From Bacteroidales bacterium UBA5266 (lineage in GTDB: Bacteria; Bacteroidota; Bacteroidia; Bacteroidales; WCHB1-69): a stretch of DNA of 64,000 bases. The translations under genes and the position numbers were made by a program. The notes under the pieces are model-generated. The model was not told where the DNA came from. It made no database searches and saw only the letters and a list, made by a program, of their open reading frames with translations. The stretch is taken from NCBI GenBank assembly GCA_002411545.1, contig DHTG01000024.1, positions 625 through 64,624 on the forward strand. The letters run 5' to 3'. This document shows, piece after piece, positions 7,790-17,583 of the stretch. Position 1 is the first letter of the stretch; each line of letters opens with the position of its first letter.

Positions 7790-10700
7790 ATGCAACTAAT
7801 CGATAGTAAGAAAATTAGATATGTAATTATCTTTGCTTTTATAGTATGTACCGGTATAAGTCATGCGCAAAAAAATAAAACATATTCCTTTCCCGACAGA
7901 GAATATAATTCGGCCATTGAATTATTTGCTTTAGAGCAATATGGTGCAGCCAAAGAAATGTTTAAACTTGTTTACGATGTCATTCCTCAAAAATACGACA
8001 TTCGTAAGGAACAATCCCATTACTATATGGGAATTTGTGCTTGCTTACTGTATCATAAAGATGCCGAGACACTTATTTTATCATTTATGGAAGCCTATCC
8101 CGAAAATGCCTGCCTCGACAGATTATGGTTTCATTTAGGAAATTATTATTTCAATCAATCTTCTTACCGCAAAGCCTTACATACTTACGAAAAAATTGAT
8201 CTTCGCTTGCTTCCTCATGAATGCATCAACGAGTATGAGTTTAAATTAGGATATGCTTATTTTACACACGAAAACTATAAAGAGGCCAAACCTCTCTTAT
8301 CGAAAGCCAAAGAAAAAGACAGTCAATATACCTCCAAAGCTTTGTTTTACTATTCACACATTCAATACCTCGAAAACAATTACCATTCGGCACTCATGGG
8401 TTTTGAAAAATTAGCCCACGAACCCTCCTACAGCAGCATCGTTCCATTTTACATCTCACACATTTACTTTGCACTGGGCGACTATGAGAAAATCATACAA
8501 CAAGCCGACGACTTATTAACCAAAAGCACACAAAAAAGATGGCCTGAAATAAATCGTATCATTGCCCAATCCCATTATCAATTAAAACAGTACGACAAAG
8601 CGATTCCGTATTTTACAGCCTATACCGAAAAAACAGCTGTACTCAGCTGCGATGATTTTTATGAAATCGGCATTTGCTATTATAAAAACAAACAATACGA
8701 ACAAGCTATTGATCTTCTTACAAAATCCTTTTGTAAAGACAACGACAGCATCAATCAATATGTGTATTTTTCGTTAGGCGATTGCTACTTACAAACAAAC
8801 CAAAAAGAATTTGCCTCCAATGCCTTTCTTTCTGCCTACGAACTAAGGAAAAATCCCATCATTATGGAAGATGCTTTATATGCCTATGCTAAACTACAAT
8901 ATGAGTTAACAAGCAATCCTTTTGTTCCTTCCATAGCAGCATTCGAAAAGTTTTTAAACGAATTTCCTCAATCCAATTATAAAAACGAAGCCGAACATTT
9001 TCTAAGCAGTATTTATTTGACAACCAAAAATTACAAAGCGGCTATTGCCTCATTGGATAAAATAGAACATAAAAGCATTACTTTACTGAAAGCCTACCAA
9101 CGAGTACTGTATTATAGGGGCATCGAACTCTATAACAACAAAGCCTATCAAGAGGCGGAAAAACACTTTAATTTAGCCATAGAAAACAATTACAATCCCC
9201 TTATTTATGCCCAAAGCTTATATTGGAAAGGCGAAATATACTATCGAGATAAGGATTACGACCAAGCCATAAACTATTATAATCTTTTCCTCTCATCACG
9301 AAATGCCTCGCCTAAAACCGATGAATATGCCATGGCATATTACAACCTGGGCTATGCCCAATTTAAAAAGAAACAATATCCTTTGGCCTTAAAAAGCTTC
9401 TTATCCTTTTTCCAGGAAGATGTCAATCTATACGATAAGAAGATAATAGCCGATGCTTATAACCGCACCGGCGATTGTTATTATATGTCGTCCGCATTAC
9501 AAAACGCCATCGAAGCCTATGATAAAGTCATAACCTTACAGTCATATGATGTGGATTACGCTTTATACCAGAAAGCACAATCGCAAGGCGGACTTCGTTT
9601 ATACGATACTAAAATCGCTACACTCGAAACTTTATTGAAAGAATATCCCAAATCAAATTATAGTATCGATGCACACATCGAAATGGCAAATACCTATATG
9701 CTGACAGGGAACAATGCAAAAGCCGAAGAATGCTATGCAAATTTCATCCAAAACAATCCTTCCAGTCCACTTTTAAAAACCGCTTTATTAAAACTCGGCT
9801 TGATTTATTTCAATACCGAACAAGATGAGAAAGCATTGGATGTCTTTAAGAAAATCGTAAAAAATTATCCCAAATCAGAAGAAGCAGCGACTGCATTGAA
9901 AAATATAGAAACCATATATTCTACCGGTGGCAACATTGAAGAATTCTTTCTTTACGTAAAAAATGTTTCTTTCGCCAATATAACGGTCGAAAATCAAGAT
10001 ACAATCATGTATAATGCCGCTTCTGAAAAGTATTTCACCAAACAATTTGATGATGCCGCTAAAGGATTTACCGCTTATCTGGATCGTTTTCCCAAAGGAG
10101 TGTTTACCACTCAAGCTCATTTTTATAACGGAGAATGTGCCATGAGAAAATCCGATTTCGACAAAGCTTTGCTAAACTATGAATATGTGATTCAAAATCC
10201 CATGGATCCTTTTGAAATCACAGCTCTACAAAATGTCGCTGATATTTATTATCGAAAAGGAGACTATGAAAAATCCCTCACTTATTTTACATTATTACAT
10301 AAAAAGACAACACTCCCCTCACAAAAAACACAAGCACTATTGGGAATAACACGTTCATCTTATTTCAATAAAGCTTATAGCAATGCCATGGCTATGTCGG
10401 AAATGCTTTTGGAAGAACCTAAAATAAGCACCGAACAAAAAGAGGAAGCACATCTCATCATTGCTCGCTCCGCTTTGGAATTAAATGATTTGAAAAAATC
10501 TCTTCAAGAATACACTTTATTGTCAAAATCATCCAAGCCCGATTATGCCTCCGAAGCTTTGTATTATATCGCTTACATCATTTACAAACAAGACAATCTG
10601 CTTGAAGCCGAGAAGAAAATCTTTGAAATCCTAACCAATATATCCAACGACTACTGGCTGGCTAAAAGCTATATCTTGTTAGGGGACATTTACCTACAAA

Positions 10701-10888
10701 AGGGAAATTCATTCCAAGCCAAACATACATATATGAGTATCATTGAAAATTACGACGGAGAAGACCTGCGCCAAATGGCAAAAGAAAAATATGATGCTAT
10801 CATTCAACAAGAAGAAGCACTGGAAAAACAGCGAATCGAAGCCTTAAAACAAACGGAAGAAACAAAAACACCCGAAACCATAGAATAA
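7790..10888 (+). CDS. Large periplasmic tetratricopeptide-repeat protein
   Basis: This is a 1032-residue protein with an N-terminal signal peptide (hydrophobic IIFAFIVCTGISHAQ, cleavage after Ala-Gln region near residue 24). The rest is almost wholly tetratricopeptide-like helical repeats, on the order of twenty or more. Typical repeat cores such as YYNLGYAQFKKKQYPLAL and AYNRTGDCYYMSSALQNAI are visible. The C-terminal 40 residues are charged coiled coil. It should sit in the periplasm or on the outer membrane as a scaffold. The next gene, an outer-membrane barrel protein, starts 10 bases after its stop, so the two are probably partners. The promoter position selects ATG 7790. No enzymatic domain was seen. 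Confidence 0.8.
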   Translation: MQLIDSKKIRYVIIFAFIVCTGISHAQKNKTYSFPDREYNSAIELFALEQYGAAKEMFKLVYDVIPQKYDIRKEQSHYYMGICACLLYHKDAETLILSFMEAYPENACLDRLWFHLGNYYFNQSSYRKALHTYEKIDLRLLPHECINEYEFKLGYAYFTHENYKEAKPLLSKAKEKDSQYTSKALFYYSHIQYLENNYHSALMGFEKLAHEPSYSSIVPFYISHIYFALGDYEKIIQQADDLLTKSTQKRWPEINRIIAQSHYQLKQYDKAIPYFTAYTEKTAVLSCDDFYEIGICYYKNKQYEQAIDLLTKSFCKDNDSINQYVYFSLGDCYLQTNQKEFASNAFLSAYELRKNPIIMEDALYAYAKLQYELTSNPFVPSIAAFEKFLNEFPQSNYKNEAEHFLSSIYLTTKNYKAAIASLDKIEHKSITLLKAYQRVLYYRGIELYNNKAYQEAEKHFNLAIENNYNPLIYAQSLYWKGEIYYRDKDYDQAINYYNLFLSSRNASPKTDEYAMAYYNLGYAQFKKKQYPLALKSFLSFFQEDVNLYDKKIIADAYNRTGDCYYMSSALQNAIEAYDKVITLQSYDVDYALYQKAQSQGGLRLYDTKIATLETLLKEYPKSNYSIDAHIEMANTYMLTGNNAKAEECYANFIQNNPSSPLLKTALLKLGLIYFNTEQDEKALDVFKKIVKNYPKSEEAATALKNIETIYSTGGNIEEFFLYVKNVSFANITVENQDTIMYNAASEKYFTKQFDDAAKGFTAYLDRFPKGVFTTQAHFYNGECAMRKSDFDKALLNYEYVIQNPMDPFEITALQNVADIYYRKGDYEKSLTYFTLLHKKTTLPSQKTQALLGITRSSYFNKAYSNAMAMSEMLLEEPKISTEQKEEAHLIIARSALELNDLKKSLQEYTLLSKSSKPDYASEALYYIAYIIYKQDNLLEAEKKIFEILTNISNDYWLAKSYILLGDIYLQKGNSFQAKHTYMSIIENYDGEDLRQMAKEKYDAIIQQEEALEKQRIEALKQTEETKTPETIE

Positions 10889-10898
10889 TTTATGACAT

Positions 10899-12662
10899 AT
10901 GAATCCATATAAGAAAATGCTAAGGCATATGAAAACATATCAAGCAATTATAATTTTAAGTACACTGATTGGCACTACGAATCTACTGGGACAATCTCAA
11001 TACGATGTCGTGGTAAGTTCATCCTTTACTCCTTCCATCAAAGATGCTCAGGAGAAAATCATGAAAGCGGCCGTCTTTGTTGATACAACCAACATAGAAA
11101 CGAAAGTAGAATATAATATTGAAGATTTGGTATATACTTTTGAGTACCGCCCCGAACCCATCAAAGCGCCTAAAGTAGGGAAAGACCAAATTACACGCTT
11201 ATATCGAAATTACGTCAAAGCAGGTTTTGGATGGATGGAACCTTATGTAGAATTTAGTCATAGCAATCTACGATCAAAAAATTATGCCTATGGATTGAAT
11301 GTGAAACACCATTCTTTCTTTGGTAAACTCAAAAGTTTCGGACCGGCTTCCTTCAGTCAATCCAACATTGATATGTATGGACAAATGTTTCTGAACAACT
11401 ATATTATCAATGCCAATGTTGACTATCAACATCATTTCGTTCATAGTTACGGATATAATACCGATTCCTTGAAAAAAATATTCGGTATAAGCGATATATA
11501 CTTTCCAAAAGCCAAAGAAATCGCCCGTCACTATCAAACAGCGCATGCCAATGTAAGTGCCATGAGTAATTACGGAACACGTTCTAACAAATTAACCCAA
11601 ATCTATTCATTAGATTACGATTTCCTTTTCGACAATTTTTCATCCTATGAACATCAACTCCAAGCCAAAAGCACCTTGTTTCAAAAAATAAACATAGCCA
11701 GACTGGATATGGCAAAATTGGGAGGCAATATGGATGTGAATTATTATCATAACAAATGGGCACTTCAAGACATCAAAAAAGACCGTTGGTTGTTCAACCT
11801 CCGACCTAACTTACAATTTGCCTATCATAATTTCTCTTTCCGTATAGGATTTGATCTTGCCATGCGTTTACAAGACAGTGCTAAATTTGCTATTTATCCC
11901 AACATAGAAGCATTGTTAAATGTGGTCCCCAATATTTTGACTTTCTATGTAGGTGTTGATGGAGGCATGAAACACTACTCCTATCTTGAAAGCATGCGTT
12001 TAAATCCGTTTTTATCGGATTATCTCGACTTAGGATTCGTAAATCAACACATCCGTTTGTATGCCGGCACCAAAACCAACCTTTCTCATTCCTTATTTTT
12101 TGGAGCCGGAGCCTCCTTGTCGCTCAACGACGATATGCCATTTTTCTTTAACGACACATCCTCTCGTTTTTTGCTAAACGACACGGCCGTTAATTTATAC
12201 AATACATTTTTATTGGTAAAAAGTCAATCCATACACACCAACGCTCACCTCAATTTGACCTATACGTATAAGAATATATTTAACATCGCTTTATCTTTCG
12301 AATACAACCTTTATTCCACTGATTCAATCAAGAAAGCATGGTATAAACCATTATTTATTAGTTCTTTGGAAGCAAATTATAATCTAAAAGATAAATTCTT
12401 GTTCTCTTTCGATTTCTATATACACAGCGGGGCCTATTATCCCTCCATGCAAGCTGATGCCAGCATCAAATCGGAAGTCATGAAGTCGGTATTCGACTTT
12501 AACATCGGCTGTGAATATCGTTGGAATAAACGTTTATCCTTTTTCTTAGACCTAAATAATTTTGCCGCTCAACGAAATTATTTTTATTACAACTATCCCT
12601 CTGAACGTATCAACTTCTTATTGGGCGTTAAATATATTTTCGGAGGAGAACTTACCAACTAA
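10899..12662 (+). CDS. Outer-membrane beta-barrel protein paired with the TPR protein
   Basis: This is a 587-residue exported protein. A signal peptide is evident (IIILSTLIGTTNLLGQ); the real start may be the third methionine at 10929, which gives a more standard signal. The mature protein starts with QYDVVVSSSFTPSIKDAQ, then a short periplasmic segment ending in PEPIKAPKVGK, followed from about residue 110 by alternating amphipathic strands rich in Tyr, Phe and Asn. It ends in an aromatic-flanked strand (FLLGVKYIFGG), consistent with an outer-membrane barrel. I cannot place it in a named family. It is tightly linked to the TPR gene upstream and to an unrelated short-chain dehydrogenase 13 bases downstream. 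Confidence 0.65.
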   Translation: MNPYKKMLRHMKTYQAIIILSTLIGTTNLLGQSQYDVVVSSSFTPSIKDAQEKIMKAAVFVDTTNIETKVEYNIEDLVYTFEYRPEPIKAPKVGKDQITRLYRNYVKAGFGWMEPYVEFSHSNLRSKNYAYGLNVKHHSFFGKLKSFGPASFSQSNIDMYGQMFLNNYIINANVDYQHHFVHSYGYNTDSLKKIFGISDIYFPKAKEIARHYQTAHANVSAMSNYGTRSNKLTQIYSLDYDFLFDNFSSYEHQLQAKSTLFQKINIARLDMAKLGGNMDVNYYHNKWALQDIKKDRWLFNLRPNLQFAYHNFSFRIGFDLAMRLQDSAKFAIYPNIEALLNVVPNILTFYVGVDGGMKHYSYLESMRLNPFLSDYLDLGFVNQHIRLYAGTKTNLSHSLFFGAGASLSLNDDMPFFFNDTSSRFLLNDTAVNLYNTFLLVKSQSIHTNAHLNLTYTYKNIFNIALSFEYNLYSTDSIKKAWYKPLFISSLEANYNLKDKFLFSFDFYIHSGAYYPSMQADASIKSEVMKSVFDFNIGCEYRWNKRLSFFLDLNNFAAQRNYFYYNYPSERINFLLGVKYIFGGELTN

Positions 12663-12675
12663 ATAACATATAATT

Positions 12676-13431
12676 ATGATAGCTTATATTACAGGTGCAA
12701 GCAGCGGTTTTGGTAAAGCCATTGCCCTCAAACTTGCCGAAAACAAGTATGACCTTATTATTACCGGCCGACGTGAACATTTATTACGTGCCTTAGAAAA
12801 GGAAATCAAAGAAACCTATCAACGCGACGTTCTCGTATTGGCCTATGATGTGAGGAACCGTCAACAAACGTTCCATATGAACGAAAACCTACCCGATAAA
12901 TGGAAAGCAATCGATGTATTGGTAAACAATGCTGGATTAGCAGCCGGAATGGACCATATCCAAGAGGGCAATATCAACGACTGGGAACAAATGATCGATA
13001 CCAATCTGAAAGGATTATTATACGTCACCCGCAGCATAGCTCCTTATATGGTGGCACGTAAAAAAGGACATATCTTTAACATAGGCTCCATTGCCGGAAA
13101 AGAAGTATATCCGAAAGGAAACGTATATTGTGCAACAAAATTTGCCGTGGATGCTCTTACCAAAGCCATGCGCATAGACATGCTACATTCAGGTATTAAA
13201 GTAACACAATTGGCCCCCGGTGCTGCCGAAACCGAATTCTCATTGGTTCGCTTTAAAAACGATAAAGAAGCCGCCGACAATGTATATAAAGGTTACACTC
13301 CGCTCTACGCCGACGATATTGCACATATCATTTCCTTTGTGCTATCACTCCCCGATCATGTGTGTATCAATGATATGGTCATTACTTGTAAAGCGCAAGC
13401 ATCTGCCACACAATTCCATAAAGAGCTGTAA
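12676..13431 (+). CDS. Short-chain dehydrogenase/reductase, YdfG-like
   Basis: This is a 251-residue cytoplasmic classical SDR. The nucleotide-binding motif GASSGFGKAIA lies at residues 6-16, and the NNAG motif is near 85-88. The catalytic Ser (NIGSIAG) and the YCATK motif are near 138 and 151. The sequence most resembles NADP-dependent 3-hydroxy-acid or serine dehydrogenases of the YdfG group, which also reduce malonic semialdehyde. It may be cotranscribed with the barrel-protein gene but its function gives no obvious link. Confidence 0.85.
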   Translation: MIAYITGASSGFGKAIALKLAENKYDLIITGRREHLLRALEKEIKETYQRDVLVLAYDVRNRQQTFHMNENLPDKWKAIDVLVNNAGLAAGMDHIQEGNINDWEQMIDTNLKGLLYVTRSIAPYMVARKKGHIFNIGSIAGKEVYPKGNVYCATKFAVDALTKAMRIDMLHSGIKVTQLAPGAAETEFSLVRFKNDKEAADNVYKGYTPLYADDIAHIISFVLSLPDHVCINDMVITCKAQASATQFHKEL

Positions 13432-13558
13432 TCTAAATTCCTATATTTTATAATACACGCCTACGCTACCTAAAAATAAGATTTATATTGCTTCCATAAT
13501 CAAAAGGAAACATATTCGCTTTTTGTATTGTTTCATGTATATGATACGATTCAAATAA

Positions 13559-13585
13559 TAGCTCTTTCAAAAATATAGGAGCTTT
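13559..13585 (+). terminator. Possible terminator downstream of the SDR gene
   Basis: AGCTC at 13559-13563 can pair with GAGCT at 13578-13582, followed by TTT. The stem is short and the site is about 130 bases past the stop, so the call is weak. Confidence 0.25.
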
Positions 13586-13592
13586 TCTGTTC

Positions 13593-13625
13593 TTTGTGGA
13601 AACTAAAAATAAAAGTGTAATTTTG
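13593..13625 (+). promoter_or_regulatory. Promoter of the Xaa-Pro aminopeptidase gene
   Basis: TTTG at 13593-13596 and TAATTTTG at 13618-13625 are separated by 21 bases, an almost ideal Bacteroidota promoter. It overlaps a longer in-frame extension starting with GTG at 13596 and so fixes the start at ATG 13653. Confidence 0.7.
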
Positions 13626-13652
13626 CATTTATTTTCATTAAATACAAAAATC

Positions 13653-15044
13653 ATGTTTGACAAAAACACCTATATTCAAAGACGTAATGCATTAAAAAAA
13701 ACCGTAAAAGACGGCATTCTACTTTTTTTGGGAAACAACGAAGCTCCCATGAACTATCCATCAAACACTTATCATTACCGCCAAGATAGTCATTTTATAT
13801 ATTTTTTCGGAATACAATTGGATCATTTAGCGGCTGTAATCGATCTGGATGAAGATAAAGAAATTATTTTTGGGGATAATTATACCATCGACGATATCAT
13901 ATGGATGGGTAATCAACCAACCATCGAAGCATTGGCAGGGCAATGCGGAGTAACACACACTCAATCTTTGGCTAACTTAATTAACTATTTGCAAAAGGCT
14001 CAATCATCGGGTCGAAAAATTCATTATTTACCCCCTTATCGGGATGACAACAAAATATTTTTACATCATACCCTGGGTATTGCTTTTGATGCATTGAAAC
14101 AAAAGGCTTCCATTGAATTTATCAAAGGGGTAGTTTCCTTACGTGAAGTAAAAGACGACGAAGAACTTCAAGAAATGGAAAAAGCCTGTAACCTGGGTGT
14201 CGATATGCATATGGCGGCCATGCGTTATTGCAAAGTCGGTAAATTGGAAAGAGAACTTTCGGGTATGATTGAAGGCATAGCTCTTTCGGGCGGAAACGGG
14301 GTTTCTTTTCCGGTTATATTATCTCAAAACGGCGAAACCTTACACAACCACAATCATGAACAAAAATTAGAAAATGGGCGCATGTTGTTGGTAGATGCCG
14401 GAGCCGAATTAAAAACAGGCTATTCTTCAGATTACACACGCAGTTTTCCCGTTTCGGGTAGATTCACTCAAAAACAAAAAGAAATTTACGAAATCGTATT
14501 GAAAGCTAATTTGGAAGCTATTGCTATGGCTAAACCCGGACTAAATTATTTCGACGTTCATTTACACGCTACTACGATTATCGCAAAAGGATTAACCCAG
14601 TTAGGTTTAATGAAAGGCAATGCCGAAGAGGCAGCAAAAGTGGGAGCTCATGCTTTATTTATGCCACACGGATTGGGGCATATGCTTGGATTGGATGTAC
14701 ACGATATGGAAGATCTGGGCGAAAACTATGTAGGTTATACCGAATACATACAACGCAGTAGCATCTTCGGTCATGGCAGTTTACGTTGCGGCAAAACATT
14801 GAAAAAAGGATTTGTCTTAACGGTTGAACCCGGCATATACTTTATCCCACAATTAATCAGCATATGGGAAAAAGAAAATAAATTCGTGGAATATATTAAT
14901 TACGATAAAGTAAAATCATATATAGGTTTTGGCGGCATCAGAATTGAAGACGACATCGTCATTACCGATACGGCTTGTCGCGTCATCGGACGACCTCTCC
15001 CTAAAAAGGTAACCGAAATAGAATCTCTTATGAATCTATCCTAA
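13653..15044 (+). CDS. pepP: Xaa-Pro aminopeptidase (aminopeptidase P, M24B)
   Basis: This is a 463-residue cytoplasmic metallopeptidase releasing N-terminal residues that precede proline. Residues 1-160 form the creatinase-like N-terminal domain with the NYPSNTYHYRQDSHFIYF pattern. Residues 175-455 form the pita-bread catalytic domain. The dinuclear metal ligands are recognisable: Asp in LLVDAGAE, Asp in SSDYTRSF, His in HGLGHMLGLDVHD, Glu in TVEPGIYF and Glu in IRIEDDI. Length matches the aminopeptidase P family. It has its own promoter and is followed 51 bases later by the MntP gene. Confidence 0.93.
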   Translation: MFDKNTYIQRRNALKKTVKDGILLFLGNNEAPMNYPSNTYHYRQDSHFIYFFGIQLDHLAAVIDLDEDKEIIFGDNYTIDDIIWMGNQPTIEALAGQCGVTHTQSLANLINYLQKAQSSGRKIHYLPPYRDDNKIFLHHTLGIAFDALKQKASIEFIKGVVSLREVKDDEELQEMEKACNLGVDMHMAAMRYCKVGKLERELSGMIEGIALSGGNGVSFPVILSQNGETLHNHNHEQKLENGRMLLVDAGAELKTGYSSDYTRSFPVSGRFTQKQKEIYEIVLKANLEAIAMAKPGLNYFDVHLHATTIIAKGLTQLGLMKGNAEEAAKVGAHALFMPHGLGHMLGLDVHDMEDLGENYVGYTEYIQRSSIFGHGSLRCGKTLKKGFVLTVEPGIYFIPQLISIWEKENKFVEYINYDKVKSYIGFGGIRIEDDIVITDTACRVIGRPLPKKVTEIESLMNLS

Positions 15045-15095
15045 GATATAGATTCTAAAACTAATAGAGATACAAAAACAACAAGCGCAAAACGT

Positions 15096-15647
15096 ATGGA
15101 TGTTACCTCAATCATTTTTATTGCCATCGGATTAGCCATGGATAGTTTTGCTGTGAGCATTTCTATTGGCAGCTGTTCTTCCTTATTTCGCTACAAACAA
15201 GCCTTCTTAACCGCTTTTATCATGGGAGCCTTTCAAGCTCTTATGCCTGTAGTAGGATGGGCATTAGCTTTCCACTTTGCTGAATCTATTTCCGATTTCG
15301 ACCACTGGATCGCTTTTATCCTTTTATCCTATTTAGGTGGTAAAATGATATATGAATCGTTTCAGAAAAAAGATAAACCTTGCATTATCTTTTCATTAAA
15401 AACATTACTTATACTGGGAATTGCTACCAGTATCGATGCTTTAGCCATTGGAATTAGTTTTGCTTTTCTGAATATAAATATTATCTTACCGGTGATTATT
15501 ATCGGACTCATTGCTTTCTTGTTTTCTTTTGCTGCTGTCTTTATCGGATTTCGTTTTGGTAAATTGAAAATCATGAGAGTTGAACTCATTGGAGGCCTCA
15601 TATTGATAGCTATTGGCACTAAAATACTGATAGAACATATGTTTTAA
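15096..15647 (+). CDS. mntP: Manganese efflux pump MntP
   Basis: This is a 183-residue inner-membrane protein with six hydrophobic segments. The two internally repeated motifs of the family are present: AMDSFAVSIS near residue 16 and SIDALAIGIS near 112, each with the conserved Asp thought to bind Mn2+. Length is normal. A pro-rich yybP-ykoY type leader is not evident; only 51 bases separate it from pepP. A BASS-family transporter follows after 19 bases. Confidence 0.9.
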   Translation: MDVTSIIFIAIGLAMDSFAVSISIGSCSSLFRYKQAFLTAFIMGAFQALMPVVGWALAFHFAESISDFDHWIAFILLSYLGGKMIYESFQKKDKPCIIFSLKTLLILGIATSIDALAIGISFAFLNINIILPVIIIGLIAFLFSFAAVFIGFRFGKLKIMRVELIGGLILIAIGTKILIEHMF

Positions 15648-15666
15648 GCCTTGTAATCAAATCAAC

Positions 15667-16569
15667 ATGCAGCAATATAGAAGTTATGTATTACCGTTTG
15701 CTATTATATTGGGACTCTTGTTTCATTCCTATATTATCTTACTGTCGAGCGCTGTTCCAATTTTAATATTCTTGATGTTATTTTTTACCTATAGTTCTAT
15801 CCACGTGAGCAAAATGCGGATTGGCAATTTTGACTTGTATTTACTTCTTTTTCAATTAGTAGCAAGTATTCTATCTTATATTTTGTTATACACTTTCGAC
15901 CATGAACTTGCACAAGGAGCTTTGGTATGTATATTAGCCCCAACAGCAACTTCAGCCGTTGTCATTGCCGTCATGTTGGGAGGCAACCTAACCACTATGG
16001 GAGTATACACTTTATTAAGTAATTTGGTTGTTGCTTTTATGGCTCCTATCTATTTTTCGTTCATAGGAGGCTGCGCAAAACTATCTTTTTGGGAATCGTT
16101 CGGATTGATATTTGCAAAAATAGCTCCGGTATTAATACTCCCGTTTATTTTAGCCGTAAGCATTCAAAAGTTCTCTCCTACACTAAATACCAAAATCTTA
16201 AAATTGCAATTTATTTCGTTTTATTTATGGGCATTGGCATTGACCGTCGTCATTGCAAAAATCATTAATTTCATTTTAAATCAACAAGGAATTAGCCTTT
16301 GGTTTATGATAGGCGCCGGTATATTAGCCCTGATCATATGTATTATACAATTCGCATTGGGTAAATATATCGGCAATCGTTACGGAGATAAAGTTGCAGG
16401 TGGTCAATCTTTGGGACAAAAAAATACCGTTTTAGCCATTTGGATGTCCCAAACCTATTTGAATCCCATAAGTTCAATCATTCCAGCCATCTATGTGATA
16501 TTACAAAATGTATATAACAGTTATCAACTTTGGAAACAAGACACTAACCACCGTAAACAGCATGGATAA
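15667..16569 (+). CDS. BASS/SBF-family sodium-dependent transporter
   Basis: This is a 300-residue inner-membrane protein with about nine or ten transmembrane segments. It belongs to the bile acid:sodium symporter (SBF-like) family, shown by the APTATSAVVIAVMLGGN stretch near 100-116 and the crossing-helix region near 245-265 (GQKNTVLAIWMS). Bacterial members import organic anions such as pantoate or other carboxylates; the substrate is unknown here. Its last 26 bases overlap the convergent thiS gene on the other strand. Confidence 0.8.
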   Translation: MQQYRSYVLPFAIILGLLFHSYIILLSSAVPILIFLMLFFTYSSIHVSKMRIGNFDLYLLLFQLVASILSYILLYTFDHELAQGALVCILAPTATSAVVIAVMLGGNLTTMGVYTLLSNLVVAFMAPIYFSFIGGCAKLSFWESFGLIFAKIAPVLILPFILAVSIQKFSPTLNTKILKLQFISFYLWALALTVVIAKIINFILNQQGISLWFMIGAGILALIICIIQFALGKYIGNRYGDKVAGGQSLGQKNTVLAIWMSQTYLNPISSIIPAIYVILQNVYNSYQLWKQDTNHRKQHG

Positions 16570-16750
16570 GTACTATCTTATCATCGTTTTGTAAAATGGT
16601 GTTTTCCCATTCCACGCGGGCTATCACTTTATTATTGATTGCAACCGCCAAGCGTTTATCTTCTTCCCGATGTAAAATTTTCATTAAATCCATAAGCGAA
16701 GAAGCCACTTCGATTTGTTGTTCACGATTATTCACAAACACTTGTATCAT
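16544..16750 (-). CDS. thiS: Thiamine biosynthesis sulfur carrier ThiS
   Basis: This is a 68-residue ubiquitin-fold protein ending in VYGG. The C-terminal Gly-Gly is adenylated and then thiocarboxylated to donate sulfur to the thiazole of thiamine. Length and terminal motif are diagnostic. It overlaps thiD by four bases (ATGA), indicating translational coupling, and its 3' end overlaps the convergent transporter gene. The other thiazole genes (thiG, thiH, thiF) are not in this window. Confidence 0.9.
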   Translation of the reverse strand: MIQVFVNNREQQIEVASSLMDLMKILHREEDKRLAVAINNKVIARVEWENTILQNDDKIVLIHAVYGG

Positions 16751-17583
16751 ACATTCCTTTTTTTAATAATTTTTAATTTTTGAGGATTAAAACCATGATT
16801 TAACGGCCCGTGTCCATGCCCCAAAACAAGATCCTTTCCTTGCATAATAGCCATAAAGACATATTTTTTCGCTAAATCTACTGCTTCAGGCAATGCATAT
16901 CCTAAGGCTAAATAACTGGCTATTGCCGACGACAGGGTACAACCTGTACCATGTAAATTATTGGTTTCTATATAATCTGAACTAAACGTAAGCGGATTTT
17001 CATCTCCTTGTATCCATAGCACATCCGTCATGCTCTTTGTTTTTAAATGCCCCCCTTTTACCAATACAGCCTTACAACCGTAAGACAGAAGGTCATAAGC
17101 TGCCTGTTTCATCTCATCAACTGTTTCTAAAGATTTGTTTACAAGCAAAGAAGCTTCTTTTAAATTGGGAGTAATGATTGTAGAAAGTGGAAATAAGTTT
17201 TTCTTCATACTTTCAATCGTTGAATGTTGTATGAGAGAATCTCCGCTTGTAGCCACCATGACCGGATCAAGCACAATATATTTTGGCTTATATGTTAGCA
17301 AAGCTTGCGTCAACACCTCCACAACTTCCGGACTATGTAACATACCGATTTTAACAGCGTCGATGTGAAAATCATCCATGACCGCTTGCAATTGCTGTCG
17401 AAAAACATCCATCGTTACCGACTGAATGCCTTTGACTCCTAAGGTGTTTTGAGCGGTAATCGCCGTGATGACTGTAGCAGCATAAAGCCCTAAGGAAGAG
17501 ATGGTTTTTATATCCGCTTGAATGCCCGCTCCACCTCCGCTATCCGAACCGGCAACACTGACTACTACAGGATATGTTTTCAT
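16747..17583 (-). CDS. thiD: Hydroxymethylpyrimidine/phosphomethylpyrimidine kinase
   Basis: This is a 278-residue cytoplasmic ribokinase-fold enzyme that phosphorylates HMP and HMP-P for thiamine pyrophosphate synthesis. The N-terminal motif GSDSGGGAGIQADIKT is diagnostic, and the anion-hole/catalytic motif GTGCTLSSA lies near residue 210. The C-terminus ends in a family-typical GHGHGPLNH stretch. It overlaps the upstream aro gene by four bases and thiS downstream by four bases, so the three genes form one transcript. No TPP riboswitch was recognised upstream of the operon. Confidence 0.93.
   Translation of the reverse strand: MKTYPVVVSVAGSDSGGGAGIQADIKTISSLGLYAATVITAITAQNTLGVKGIQSVTMDVFRQQLQAVMDDFHIDAVKIGMLHSPEVVEVLTQALLTYKPKYIVLDPVMVATSGDSLIQHSTIESMKKNLFPLSTIITPNLKEASLLVNKSLETVDEMKQAAYDLLSYGCKAVLVKGGHLKTKSMTDVLWIQGDENPLTFSSDYIETNNLHGTGCTLSSAIASYLALGYALPEAVDLAKKYVFMAIMQGKDLVLGHGHGPLNHGFNPQKLKIIKKRNV

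Noticed and set aside
13596-13652. GTG start for the Xaa-Pro aminopeptidase
   Set aside because: It overlaps the promoter; the family N-terminus begins at ATG 13653.
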